Shown here: positions 14,869 through 23,001 of the stretch, one piece after another | How positions within the stretch are numbered: position 1 is the stretch's first letter | How the letters are laid out: every line of letters begins with the position of its first letter | Source: Fermentibacter danicus | GTDB taxonomy: Bacteria; Fermentibacterota; Fermentibacteria; Fermentibacterales; Fermentibacteraceae | Reading direction: 5' to 3' | Assembly: GCA_001618615.1 (NCBI GenBank) | Contig: LKHB01000187.1 | Span: 1 to 36,051, forward strand | DNA: 36,051 nucleotides | Translations under genes and position numbers: made by a program | Notes under the pieces: generated by a model | The model's database searches: none | The model's input: only the letters and a program-made list of their open reading frames with translations | Told to the model about the DNA's origin: nothing

Positions 14869-15315
14869 ATGGCAAACCTTCCGGATCGCAGACGAGAGAG
14901 ATATCTGACTCCAGCCGACTGGGCCAGCTATACCATGAACAGGATGCTCGAGGACTTCTTCCCCGGCGCCGGCAGCGGTTTCGACTGGGTTCCCGCCGTG
15001 GATGTGATAGAGACCAGGGATACGCTCGAGGTCAGACTGGAGCTCCCGGGGCTCTGCAAGGACGAGATCGACATCCAGTTCTCGAACGGCGTGCTCACGA
15101 TCAAGGGCGAGAAGAAGGAAGTGAAGGAGGAAGACAAGGCCGAGAAGCGCTACCATCACCGCGAGATGCGCTACGGCTCCTTCGTCCGCGCCATCGCCCT
15201 CCCGGTCGACGTGAAGCCCGAGGAGGCAACCGCCCAGTGCTCCGAAGGAGTGCTCTCGATCGTTCTCCCCAAGGAGGACAGGGCCATACACAAGAAGATC
15301 GAAATCAAGAGCTGA
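14869..15315 (+). CDS. small heat shock protein, Hsp20 family
   Basis: AAGGAGG (14855-14861) lies 7 nt before ATG 14869; the frame is open far upstream but this ribosome site decides the start. 148 residues, normal for the family. An alpha-crystallin domain spans ~38-140: VPAVDVIETRDTLEVRLELP, LTIKGEKK, RRYGSF-like RYGSFVRAIALP, and the closing GVLSIVLPK. The C-terminal KKIEIKS fits the I-x-I oligomerisation tail. Such proteins are ATP-independent cytoplasmic holdases. No CIRCE element is seen upstream; TTGCAT (14762-14767) in the preceding AT-rich stretch might belong to a promoter. A hairpin terminator follows. Confidence 0.92.
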   Translation: MANLPDRRRERYLTPADWASYTMNRMLEDFFPGAGSGFDWVPAVDVIETRDTLEVRLELPGLCKDEIDIQFSNGVLTIKGEKKEVKEEDKAEKRYHHREMRYGSFVRAIALPVDVKPEEATAQCSEGVLSIVLPKEDRAIHKKIEIKS

Positions 15316-15335
15316 TCCGATCAGGTTCCGTGTTG

Positions 15336-15360
15336 AAGGGGCCGCCGTCAGGCGGCCCTT
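15336..15360 (+). terminator. hairpin terminator after hsp20
   Basis: AAGGGGCCGCC (15336-15346), loop GTCA, then GGCGGCCCTT (15351-15360) forms a stem with one bulged G. It lies 20 nt after the hsp20 stop and is followed by CCTCC with no long T-run. Confidence 0.7.
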
Positions 15361-15514
15361 CCTCCATACTCCCCCGTCGCGGCATGTTCAGGATCAGGGG
15401 AGCGCCGTCCTGCCGCGACGCTTCCTGAGGACTGGCTGGACAGGCAAGGGGTGCATAATGTTCCGAAGCTCCCCGAGGCTGATCTGGTCATCAACTAAGA
15501 ACGGAGGTTGCAGG

Positions 15515-16768
15515 ATGTTCTCCGCCCAGGATTATTCGGCCCGAAGGGCGGCTCTGCTTGACCGGCTCCCGGAGCGGAGCCTGGCCGTCATCCCCCCGAC
15601 CAGTGTGAAACCTTCCTCGGCGGATGCATCCCACACCTATGCCCCGTCGAGGAACCTGTTCTATCTCACGGGGCTGACCCAGGAGAACACCTGGCTGCTC
15701 CTCTTCAGAACTCCGGCGGGGGATACGGTCGAAACCCTGTTCACCGACCCGTTCGATCCCGAGTACGAGAAGTGGTGGGGCAGGAAGCTCACCGCGGAGG
15801 AGGCCTCGACTGTCTCGGGGATCGCCACGGTAAGGACTGACAGGGACTGGGAGGGTGCGATCGACCGGAGCCTCATGCGCGGGGGGATCGAGCACGTCTT
15901 CGTGGACTATCCCGTCGCAGGCCTCGGACAACCCCGTGGGCAGAGGCAGCGCTTCGCCTGGAAACTCTCGAAGGCCTGGCCCGACAGAACCCACGGTCGC
16001 CTCTCGCCCCACATCCACGCCATGAGGATGGTGAAGGACGAGAAGGAGGCTGAGCTCATCAGGAAGGCCGCAGGGATCACGGGTGAGGCTTTCGCGGCGG
16101 CCCTGTCGATCCTTCGGCCTGGCATACGAGAATGCGTCATAGAGGCCGAATTGCAGAGGGTCTTCATCGCATCCGGAGCAAGGGAGGCCTTCCCTGTGAT
16201 AGCCGCAGGCGGCGCCAGAGCCACCTGTCTCCACTACACGAGCAACGACGCCGTACTGGAGGATGGCGACCTCCTCCTCATCGATTTCGGAGCGGCCTGG
16301 AAGCTCTACTGTTCGGACATAACCCGCACGGTGCCCGTGAACGGGCGCTACACCGACCGGCAGAGGCAGCTTGTCGAGATGGTTCTTGAGACGCAGCGCG
16401 ATGCGATACACCGCCTGTCTCCGGGCAAGCTGCACGCGGCATGGAACCTGGAGGTCAGCGAGGCCTATGCGGAGAGGCTCGCTGCGGCAGGCATCATCCA
16501 TGAGCCGGCCGGTATCGATGCGGTCTACTACCATCGCACCGGCCACCACCTCGGGCTGGACACGCACGACGAGGCGCTCGCCGAGACACCCATCGCACCG
16601 GGCATGGTCTTCACCGTGGAGCCCGGCCTCTACGTCGCAGCCGAGTCCACCGGCATACGGATCGAGGACGACGTGATGGTCGGCGGAGAGGGGAACACGA
16701 TCCTCTCGGACATGATTCCGAGGGAGCCCTCCGACATCGAGGCCCTGATGGCCCGCGGACGCGGCTGA
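15515..16768 (+). CDS. Xaa-Pro aminopeptidase (M24 family)
   Basis: ATG 15515 is chosen over 15458 because GGAGG lies just upstream and the N-terminus (MFSAQDYSARRAALLDRL) fits the family. 417 residues: an aminopeptidase-P N-terminal domain (~1-170, with LFYLTGLTQENTWLLLF), then the pita-bread M24 fold. The metal ligands are visible: Asp257 in LLIDFGA, Asp268 in YCSDITRTV, His in TGHHLGLDTHD, Glu in FTVEPGLY and Glu in GIRIEDDVMV. It removes N-terminal residues preceding proline in the cytoplasm using two Mn/Co ions. It starts a short co-directional run with tadA (34 nt downstream) and msrA. Confidence 0.92.
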   Translation: MFSAQDYSARRAALLDRLPERSLAVIPPTSVKPSSADASHTYAPSRNLFYLTGLTQENTWLLLFRTPAGDTVETLFTDPFDPEYEKWWGRKLTAEEASTVSGIATVRTDRDWEGAIDRSLMRGGIEHVFVDYPVAGLGQPRGQRQRFAWKLSKAWPDRTHGRLSPHIHAMRMVKDEKEAELIRKAAGITGEAFAAALSILRPGIRECVIEAELQRVFIASGAREAFPVIAAGGARATCLHYTSNDAVLEDGDLLLIDFGAAWKLYCSDITRTVPVNGRYTDRQRQLVEMVLETQRDAIHRLSPGKLHAAWNLEVSEAYAERLAAAGIIHEPAGIDAVYYHRTGHHLGLDTHDEALAETPIAPGMVFTVEPGLYVAAESTGIRIEDDVMVGGEGNTILSDMIPREPSDIEALMARGRG

Positions 16769-16802
16769 CCCAAGCTCTGGCGATGCAGCCGGACAGATTG
16801 CC

Positions 16803-17288
16803 GTGATATCCGACGCCGGACTGATGGAGATGGCCCTCGATCAGGCGAGGGCCGCTCTGAACGCAGGTGAGGTTCCCGTGGGGGCGGTTCTCGCTCTTCC
16901 CGACGGGAGGCTGTTCCAGGCTCACAACCGAACCAAGGAGCTCGGCCGTCCACACGCCCATGCCGAACATCTGGTCATGGACAGTGCGGCGGAGGCTCTC
17001 GGCGACTGGCGGCTGGAGGGCTCGGTCCTGGCCAGCACGGTCGAGCCGTGCCTGATGTGCGGCGGTCTCTGTGTCATAGCCCGGGTGGCCAGGATCGTCT
17101 TCGGGGCGCCCGATCCGCGCTTCGGGGCTTTCGGGTCGGTGACGGACATCGCCGGGATGCAGAACCTCAACCATTATCCCGAAGTCACGGGAGGAGTCAT
17201 GGAGGAGGAGTCGGCCCGGCTGATGCGGTCGTTCTTCAGGAGCCTCCGCTCGGCGCGTTCAGTTGATCAGGCAGGAGGAGACACCTGA
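16803..17288 (+). CDS. tadA: tRNA-specific adenosine deaminase TadA
   Basis: 161 residues with the zinc-deaminase signature HAE (53-55, Glu55 the proton shuttle) and PCLMCGG (Cys83, Cys86), plus GEVPVGAV near the N-terminus, all typical of TadA. It converts A34 of tRNA-Arg(ACG) to inosine; that tRNA is at 12308-12384. The start is uncertain: GTG 16803 gives the full length, while ATG 16824 is seven codons on, and neither has a strong ribosome site. A guanine- or cytosine-deaminase role is possible for the fold but less likely given the motifs. Its stop shares a base with the msrA start. Confidence 0.88.
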   Translation: MISDAGLMEMALDQARAALNAGEVPVGAVLALPDGRLFQAHNRTKELGRPHAHAEHLVMDSAAEALGDWRLEGSVLASTVEPCLMCGGLCVIARVARIVFGAPDPRFGAFGSVTDIAGMQNLNHYPEVTGGVMEEESARLMRSFFRSLRSARSVDQAGGDT

Positions 17289-18031
17289 TGGCAAGGTTCG
17301 TTCCCGATCCGGACGGCTCCAGGACGGAGACAGTCTGCGTCCCATGCGGAGAGCATCCGGGCCATGTCTGCGAGGGCGAGGCATTTACCGGCACGAACAG
17401 CTGGCACCGCGTGAACTCGGCGTCGCCGGGGCTCGAACCCGCCTTGGCAACCGGCGGACAGGGCGCCGACCCTTCCGCCCCCGGAAGGGCGATCTTCGCC
17501 GGCGGCTGTTTCTGGGGGATGCAGCAGCACTTCGGCGTTCATCCCGGAGTAATCCGGACGACTGTCGGATACACAGGGGGCGTGGAGCCCGACCCTTCCT
17601 ATGAAATGGTCTGCTCCGGCTCCACAGACTACGCCGAGGCGATAGAGGTGGTCTTCGATCCGGCGGCGACCAGCTTCACCGATCTCGCCCGGCTGTTCTT
17701 CGAGATCCACGACCCGACGCAGAAGGACGGCCAGGGGCCGGACCGCGGGCGGCAGTACAGGTCCGCCGTCTTCTACACCGACGAATCGCAGAGAATTGAA
17801 GCGGAGAGGCTGATCGGAATCCTACGCGGGCGGGGATACGGCGTGGTCACCGAGGTCGTCCCGGCAGGCAGGTTCTGGCCCGCCGAGGAGTACCACCAGG
17901 ACCACTATGCGAAGACCGGCGGCATATCGTTCTGCCACATCAGGAAACACCGTTTTGGAGATCGGACCGCTGCGGAATTTGGTCCAGATGTTAAAAACGA
18001 TCTGAAGGATTCTAGAGGAAGAGGCTGCTGA
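17288..18031 (+). CDS. msrA: peptide methionine sulfoxide reductase MsrA with N- and C-terminal extensions
   Basis: AGGAGGAG precedes ATG 17288, which overlaps the tadA stop by one base. 247 residues. The MsrA domain starts near 67 with the catalytic GGCFWG (Cys74), then VGYTGG, YAEAIEVVFDP, HDPTQ, GRQYRSAVFY, and ends at the usual YHQDHY...CHIRK (~218). MsrA reduces methionine-S-sulfoxide in proteins. Two features are unusual. A ~65-residue N-terminal extension carries CVPCGEHPGHVC. A ~30-residue C-terminal tail is encoded by the dispersed repeat at 17974-18008 and runs 20 nt past the convergent prs stop. The tail probably reflects insertion of the repeat at the gene's end. Confidence 0.88.
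   Translation: MARFVPDPDGSRTETVCVPCGEHPGHVCEGEAFTGTNSWHRVNSASPGLEPALATGGQGADPSAPGRAIFAGGCFWGMQQHFGVHPGVIRTTVGYTGGVEPDPSYEMVCSGSTDYAEAIEVVFDPAATSFTDLARLFFEIHDPTQKDGQGPDRGRQYRSAVFYTDESQRIEAERLIGILRGRGYGVVTEVVPAGRFWPAEEYHQDHYAKTGGISFCHIRKHRFGDRTAAEFGPDVKNDLKDSRGRGC
17974..18008 (-). repeat. dispersed 35-bp imperfect palindrome, copy 1
   Basis: This AT-rich segment contains TTAAAAACGATCTG and an inverted repeat (CCAGAT...ATCTG). The reverse complement of 28333-28367 matches it at 30 of 35 positions without gaps. Here it forms the tail of msrA and sits just past the prs stop, where its stem could act as a terminator for either gene. Confidence 0.65.
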
Positions 18032-19046
18032 GGCTCTGACCCGAGTGGATGCGCTTGATCGCCTCCGCGAACACCGGGGCCACCGTCACGGTCTCGATCT
18101 TCGTCACGGGCCCGCCGTTCACGGCCGCTGCAGCCTCGCTGTTGAACTCGATGGTGTCCGTGATGAAGAGCCTGGTGATCGGGCTTTCCTCGATCAGTTT
18201 CACAGCCTGACCCGACAGGACCCCGTGGGTGACGAAGGCGAAGATCTCCTCGGCGCCGCGGTCCCGGGCCGTCTGGGCCGACTGGACCAGGCTGCGCCCC
18301 GACAGTATCTCGTCGTCGCACATGATCACTGTGCGGTTCTCGAAGTTGTCGATGCCCTCCACCGATCTCACCTGGGGCCGTTCGGAATCGTCGAAACGCA
18401 CCTTCTTCACGTATCCGGTCACAACGTCCGGCGCTCCGCCGGCATCCTTTATGGCTCTGGAGACGTAGACCGCCATCGCGTCGTTGTCCGTTATGCTGCC
18501 CGAGTCGGGCGCGAGAAATCCGATCTTCTCCCGGCCCAGCTCGAGGATCTTCTTCATGAAGGTTCCCTGCGCGTGGAGCTGGTCCACCGGGATGTCACTG
18601 AATCCCTGGCTCTGGGGGCAGTGCAGCGTCATCGTAAGCACCCGGCTCGCCCGCACCGCCGCGATAAGATCGAACATCATCTTGGCGGTTATCGCGATGC
18701 GGGGCTTGTCCTTCTTGTCGCTCCGGGCGTAAGGGAAGTAGGGGGTCACGGCCGTGATCCTGCCGGCGCTGTCCTTTATTGCGTACATCATCTGGAGAAG
18801 TTCGAGTATGTCCCCCGATACAGTTCCGAAGGCTTCGCTGCGGTCCTGGAAGATCGACCGTTCGCCGGACTGGATGACGAAAACGTCCTTCTCCCTGACG
18901 GTTCCGCCGGTGAAGTTGACCATCAGGTTCCCGTTCGAGAACTCGATGAACTCGGCCGGCTCGGGCTCCACTCCCAGCAGTTCGCAGATCCTGCCGGTAA
19001 GGGCCTCGCTCGATCTTCCGGAACAGATTGCAATGCTTCCGAACAT
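18012..19046 (-). CDS. prs: ribose-phosphate pyrophosphokinase (PRPP synthase), divergent
   Basis: The start is ATG 19046, preceded by CCGGAGGTCATAAC; the longer frame to 19295 runs into the divergent operon. 344 residues. Family landmarks are ELLQMMYAIKDSAGRITAV, TPYFPYARSDKK, LHCPQSQGFSDIPVDQL, YVKKVRF (catalytic-lysine region) and THGVLSG. Prs makes PRPP from ribose-5-phosphate and ATP. Several sites differ from the usual sequence: the PRPP loop, normally DDxxDTxGT, reads DDEILSGRSL, and the DLH motif reads TLH. It may be a divergent Prs lineage or a paralogue with altered activity. It is convergent with msrA (20-nt overlap) and divergent from the methylmalonyl operon. Confidence 0.85.
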   Translation of the reverse strand: MFGSIAICSGRSSEALTGRICELLGVEPEPAEFIEFSNGNLMVNFTGGTVREKDVFVIQSGERSIFQDRSEAFGTVSGDILELLQMMYAIKDSAGRITAVTPYFPYARSDKKDKPRIAITAKMMFDLIAAVRASRVLTMTLHCPQSQGFSDIPVDQLHAQGTFMKKILELGREKIGFLAPDSGSITDNDAMAVYVSRAIKDAGGAPDVVTGYVKKVRFDDSERPQVRSVEGIDNFENRTVIMCDDEILSGRSLVQSAQTARDRGAEEIFAFVTHGVLSGQAVKLIEESPITRLFITDTIEFNSEAAAAVNGGPVTKIETVTVAPVFAEAIKRIHSGQSLSSLFL

Positions 19047-19216
19047 GTTATGACCTCCGGAAGGCAGCCCGCCGTTGAAAGAAGAGTACGCGCCTGTATT
19101 GTGGAATATGGCGGACCGTGCTGCGTTCGGGAAGCTCGGTGTCTTGACGAGCCTGCGGGGGTTTAGTTGATTCTGCTGTACCGTCTTGTTGAAGGCAATG
19201 AACCGGAGGCTCACTG

Positions 19217-19639
19217 ATGGGTGAGAGGAAGATAAGGATACTGATCGCCAAGCCGGGCCTCGACGGGCACGACAGGGGCGCGAAGTACATCGCACGCGCC
19301 CTGCGTGACGCCGGCATGGAAGTCGTCTACACGGGCATCAGGCAGACGCCTGAAGCCATTGCCGCCGCCGCGGTTCAGGAGGACGTGGATTTCGTCGGGC
19401 TCTCCCTTCTTTCCGGCGCCCACAACCACCTCTTCCCGGAGGTTGCCAGGCAGCTCTCCGCCCGGGGGGCTTCCGACATCATCCTGTTCGGCGGCGGAGT
19501 GATCCCCGACGAGGACATTCCCGGTCTGAAGACCGCCGGATTCAGGGCGATCTTCACCCCGGGCGCCTCCGCCTCCGAAGTGGTGGAATTCGTCGAGAAG
19601 GAGTTCGAGGCAGGGGCGACGGCCGGGACCAGGGCCTGA
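19217..19639 (+). CDS. methylmalonyl-CoA mutase, small B12-binding subunit
   Basis: GGAG precedes ATG 19217. 140 residues form a stand-alone cobalamin-binding domain: the DxHxxG motif is Asp16-x-His18-x-x-Gly21 (LDGHDRGAK), followed by GLSLLSGAH and FGGGVIPDEDI, all matching the C-terminal domain of methylmalonyl-CoA mutase. His18 would be the lower cobalt ligand. The catalytic TIM-barrel subunit is not in the window and must be encoded elsewhere. It is the first gene of the succinyl-CoA/propionyl-CoA operon. Confidence 0.92.
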   Translation: MGERKIRILIAKPGLDGHDRGAKYIARALRDAGMEVVYTGIRQTPEAIAAAAVQEDVDFVGLSLLSGAHNHLFPEVARQLSARGASDIILFGGGVIPDEDIPGLKTAGFRAIFTPGASASEVVEFVEKEFEAGATAGTRA

Positions 19640-19657
19640 TTCCGGCCGGAGGTGTTC

Positions 19658-20611
19658 TTGTCCGCGATCGATCCCGTGCATCTCGCAGGCCTGGTAAGGC
19701 GCGGGGACCTGCGGGGACTGGCCCGTGCGCTGACCGTCGTAGAGAACGGCGGCCCTGAAGCCTCGGTCCTGATGCACAAGCTTTACGACCCGTCCCCGGC
19801 ATCGCGCTCGGTCGGTCTGACCGGGCCTCCGGGCGCGGGCAAGAGCAGCCTGGCGGATGTGCTGATCGCCCACTGGAAGAGCAGGGGCAGGCGCCCCGGC
19901 GTCATAGCCGTCGATCCCTCCTCTCCGTTCTCGGGTGGAGCGATTCTCGGCGACAGGCTCAGGATGCAGCGTCATGCCTGCGATCCCGACGTGTTCATCC
20001 GCAGCATGGGCAGCAGGGGGCACATAGGGGGGCTGGCGAGCAGCACCGCTCAGGCCGCCGAGGTTCTGGCAGCCGGCGGATTCGACCCGGTTCTGATCGA
20101 GACCGTAGGTGTGGGGCAGGGCGAGATCGAGGTGGTCTCGGTAGCCGACCTGACCGTCCTGGTACTGGTACCCGGTCTCGGTGACGACGTGCAGATGATG
20201 AAGGCCGGCATCATGGAGATCGGGGATCTGATAGTCCTGAACAAGGCCGACCGGCCGGGGATGGACCAGCTCGAGACGGTTGTCCGGGCGAGCCTGGAGT
20301 TTGTCCGGGAGGGCAGGCCGGTGCCGCAGGTGGTCAAGTGTTCGGTGGCTACCGGGGAAGGGCTCGAAGACCTGTTTTCGAAGCTCGACGACCTTCTTTC
20401 GTCGGGCAGGGACTTCGAAGCCGTCAGGCGCGGCAGGGTCAGGGAGAACCTGCTCCGGGTCGCCGCGGAGCAGGGAACGAGGTTCGCGCTGGAACTGCTC
20501 GAGCGCAGCTATGGGATCGAGAAGGCCGTCGACATGGTCCTCGCGGGAGAGACCACGCCATACGAGATAGGGGAGCGTATCGCCGCGCTCTCGGGAAGGG
20601 CTCCGGTGTAG
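19658..20611 (+). CDS. meaB: MeaB/ArgK-type GTPase, mutase chaperone
   Basis: TTG 19658 is the likely start, with GGAGG (19648-19652) five bases upstream; the in-frame GTG at 19652 overlaps that site. 317 residues with Walker A GPPGAGKSS, then VIAVDPSSPFSGGAILGDR, ETVGVGQGE (switch) and VLNKADRPG (NKxD base recognition). MeaB protects methylmalonyl-CoA mutase and gates delivery or removal of adenosylcobalamin. Location directly after the B12 subunit matches that role. A C-terminal dimerisation helix pair (ERSYGIEKAVDMVLAGE) is present. Confidence 0.93.
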   Translation: MSAIDPVHLAGLVRRGDLRGLARALTVVENGGPEASVLMHKLYDPSPASRSVGLTGPPGAGKSSLADVLIAHWKSRGRRPGVIAVDPSSPFSGGAILGDRLRMQRHACDPDVFIRSMGSRGHIGGLASSTAQAAEVLAAGGFDPVLIETVGVGQGEIEVVSVADLTVLVLVPGLGDDVQMMKAGIMEIGDLIVLNKADRPGMDQLETVVRASLEFVREGRPVPQVVKCSVATGEGLEDLFSKLDDLLSSGRDFEAVRRGRVRENLLRVAAEQGTRFALELLERSYGIEKAVDMVLAGETTPYEIGERIAALSGRAPV

Positions 20612-20612
20612 T

Positions 20613-21038
20613 ATGATAGATCGTATTGACCACATAGGAATTGCAGTGGAGAGCCTCGACGCATCCGTGCCCTTCTACCGCGACGTGCTCGGCCTCGAGG
20701 ACCTCGGACGCGAGGAGGTCCCCTCCCAGAAGGTTAGGGTGGCCATGTTCCGCGTCGGGGAGGCGAGGATCGAGCTTCTCGAACCGCTCTCCCCGGACAG
20801 CCCGATAGCCCAGTTCCTCGAGAAGCGGGGACAGGGAATACACCACATCGCCTACTCCGTCAGCGACGCGGCGGGCGTCGTTCGGACTATCATGGAGAAG
20901 GGCGTGGAGATGATAGACCGCGAACCCAGGGTGGGCGCCGGCGGCAGCAGGATCGCCTTCATCCACCCCAGGTCGTCCGGCAGGGTATTGACCGAGATAT
21001 GTGAACACGGCAACAGCGAAAAGGAAGAGGGCCTATGA
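20613..21038 (+). CDS. mce: methylmalonyl-CoA epimerase
   Basis: 141 residues of the vicinal-oxygen-chelate fold: IDHIGIAV with metal ligand His7, YRDVLGLE, VRVAMFRVGEARIELLEP, GQGIHHIAYSV with the second histidine, and a final LTEI glutamate. It interconverts (R)- and (S)-methylmalonyl-CoA, linking mutase and decarboxylase. It starts one base after the meaB stop and overlaps the next gene by 4 nt (ATGA). Confidence 0.93.
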   Translation: MIDRIDHIGIAVESLDASVPFYRDVLGLEDLGREEVPSQKVRVAMFRVGEARIELLEPLSPDSPIAQFLEKRGQGIHHIAYSVSDAAGVVRTIMEKGVEMIDREPRVGAGGSRIAFIHPRSSGRVLTEICEHGNSEKEEGL

Positions 21039-22585
21039 CATCGGCGGAGAAAGTCGAGAAACTCCTCAAGCAGCGGGAAAAGGCCCAGGAGGGCGGCGGT
21101 CTCGATCGAATCGAGAAGCAGCACGCACTCGGCAAGCTGACCGCCCGCGAAAGGATCGAGCTGCTGCTCGACGAGGGGAGCTTCGAAGAGTTCGACATGT
21201 TCGTGTCCCACAGGTGCACGAACTTCGGCATCGACTCCAGGCACTTTCCCGGGGACGGAGTGGTGACCGGCTACGGGACGATCGACGGGAGACTGGTCTA
21301 CGTCTTCTCGCACGACTTCACCGTCTTCGGAGGATCCCTCTCCGAGACGTTCGCCGAGAAGGTCATCAAGATCATGGAGATGGCGGCCGAGAACGGCGCT
21401 CCCGTGATCGGGCTGAACGACTCGGGCGGAGCCCGCATCCAGGAGGGGATCGAGAGCCTGGCGGGCTATGGTGAAATCTTCCTCCGCAACGTCGTCTATT
21501 CCGGCGTGATACCGCAGATCTCCGTGATCATGGGGCCCTGCGCCGGCGGTGCCGTCTACAGCCCCGCCATCACGGACTTCACGATCATGGTCGAGAACAC
21601 GAGCTACATGTTCGTCACCGGCCCGAAGGTCGTGAAGACCGTTACAGGCGAGGACGTCACCGTCGACCAGCTCGGCGGCGCGCACATCCACGCGACCCGC
21701 AGCGGTGTCGCAAGCCTCACCTGCAAGACGGAGCAGGACGCCCTGCTCTTCGTGCGCAAGCTCGTGAGCTACATCCCACAGAACAACATGGAGGATCCGA
21801 TCGCAGTCACGCCCACCGATCCACCCGACAGGATGGAGGACTGGCTCGACGACTTCATCCCCGACAACCCGAACAAGCCCTATGAGATGCGCAAGATCAT
21901 CTCGGCGGTCGTGGACGGAGGCGAGTTCCTCGAGATACAGAGGATGTTCGCTCCCAACATCATAGTCGGATTCGCCAGGATGAACGGCAGGTCGGTCGGT
22001 ATCGTAGCTAACCAGCCCTCGTTCCTCGCGGGCGTGCTCGACATCGACGCCTCGGTAAAGGGCGCCAGGTTCGTGCGTTTCTGCGACGCCTTCAACATCC
22101 CCGTCGTGACCTTCGTCGACGTCCCCGGCTTCATGCCGGGCACGAAGCAGGAGTACGGCGGCATAATCCGCAACGGCGCCAAGCTGCTCTACGCCTTCGC
22201 CGAGGCAACGGTGCCGAAGGTTACGATCATCGTCCGCAAGGCCTACGGCGGCGCCTACGACGTGATGAGTTCCAAGCACCTGAGAGCCGACGTGAACTAC
22301 GCATGGCCCAGCGCGGAGATCGCTGTCATGGGCCCCGAGGGCGCGGTGGAGATCATCTTCAGCAAGGAGCTCGAGAAGGCCCAGTCGCCTGCGGACCGGA
22401 AGAAGGAGCTCGTCGAGGAATACAAGGAGCACTTCGCCAATCCGTTCACCGCGGCCGAGCGAGGCTACGTGGACGACGTGATCGTGCCGTCCACGACGAG
22501 GTTCAGAGTGATCCGCGCACTCGAAATGCTCTCGGGCAAGAGGCGGTTCATGCCCTCCAAGAAGCACGGGAACATCCCTCTATGA
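21035..22585 (+). CDS. mmdA: methylmalonyl-CoA decarboxylase / propionyl-CoA carboxylase carboxyltransferase (alpha) subunit
   Basis: 516 residues, the usual length for this carboxyltransferase. Motifs include KLTARERIELLLDEGSFEE, GDGVVTGYGTIDGR, NDSGGARIQEG (acyl-CoA oxyanion region), GPCAGGAVYSPA, FVDVPGFMPGTKQE and RKAYGGAYDVM. It moves a carboxyl group between methylmalonyl-CoA and biotin. The neighbouring gamma, biotin and beta genes show it belongs to a Na+-translocating decarboxylase and not a soluble carboxylase, which would need a biotin carboxylase gene. Confidence 0.94.
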   Translation: MTSAEKVEKLLKQREKAQEGGGLDRIEKQHALGKLTARERIELLLDEGSFEEFDMFVSHRCTNFGIDSRHFPGDGVVTGYGTIDGRLVYVFSHDFTVFGGSLSETFAEKVIKIMEMAAENGAPVIGLNDSGGARIQEGIESLAGYGEIFLRNVVYSGVIPQISVIMGPCAGGAVYSPAITDFTIMVENTSYMFVTGPKVVKTVTGEDVTVDQLGGAHIHATRSGVASLTCKTEQDALLFVRKLVSYIPQNNMEDPIAVTPTDPPDRMEDWLDDFIPDNPNKPYEMRKIISAVVDGGEFLEIQRMFAPNIIVGFARMNGRSVGIVANQPSFLAGVLDIDASVKGARFVRFCDAFNIPVVTFVDVPGFMPGTKQEYGGIIRNGAKLLYAFAEATVPKVTIIVRKAYGGAYDVMSSKHLRADVNYAWPSAEIAVMGPEGAVEIIFSKELEKAQSPADRKKELVEEYKEHFANPFTAAERGYVDDVIVPSTTRFRVIRALEMLSGKRRFMPSKKHGNIPL

Positions 22586-23001
22586 CGGCCGGTACGCTGC
22601 TTGTCGCAGCCGTTGCCCAGGCGGATGACGCGCTCCTGACCCAGGGAGCCCGCGTCTCCGTCGTCGGGATGGTCATCGTTTTCATCGGTCTCGTGGTTCT
22701 GACCCTTACCCTGCCGCAGCTCAGGCGGGTGGTGGAGAGGATCGAGAGCAGGAAGGCCGCCAGGCGCGAGGAGGCCGTCCAGGAACAGACCGTCCAGAAC
22801 CCGGCCGTGACCGACGAGGAGGTCGCCGCAGCCGTCTGCGCGATAAACGCCCACCTCAAGAGCCTGGAACAGATCGAGCACGTGCGTCTGACGCTTGGCT
22901 TGTATGACAAGCCTTACAGGCCGTGGCGTCTCGCGGGCCGGGCCGAGGCGCTCCTCGGCAGGCAGGCCCTCGGGAGCCGCTCGCGGAACAGGAGTCTCTG
23001 A
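22582..23001 (+). CDS. Na+-translocating decarboxylase small membrane subunit (OadG-like)
   Basis: ATG 22582 overlaps the mmdA stop (ATGA) and replaces the longer shadow frame. 139 residues: a single transmembrane helix (~25-47, VVGMVIVFIGLVVLTLTLP), then a charged stretch and a C-terminal soluble part. This is the layout of OadG/MmdD, which holds the decarboxylase complex together at the membrane. Sequence is weakly conserved in this family, so the call rests on topology and position. Confidence 0.82.
   Translation: MTAGTLLVAAVAQADDALLTQGARVSVVGMVIVFIGLVVLTLTLPQLRRVVERIESRKAARREEAVQEQTVQNPAVTDEEVAAAVCAINAHLKSLEQIEHVRLTLGLYDKPYRPWRLAGRAEALLGRQALGSRSRNRSL

Noticed and set aside
19144..19172. 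TTGACG with a TTGATT box upstream of the methylmalonyl operon
   Set aside because: The -35 is good, but the -10 matches only three of six positions, and no better -10 lies at a proper spacing. It is too weak to list as a promoter.
20852..22567. 571-codon minus-strand open frame over mmdA
   Set aside because: The frame is antisense to a highly conserved carboxyltransferase. Its composition (Asp/His/Val/Arg) is the usual mirror of codon-biased DNA.
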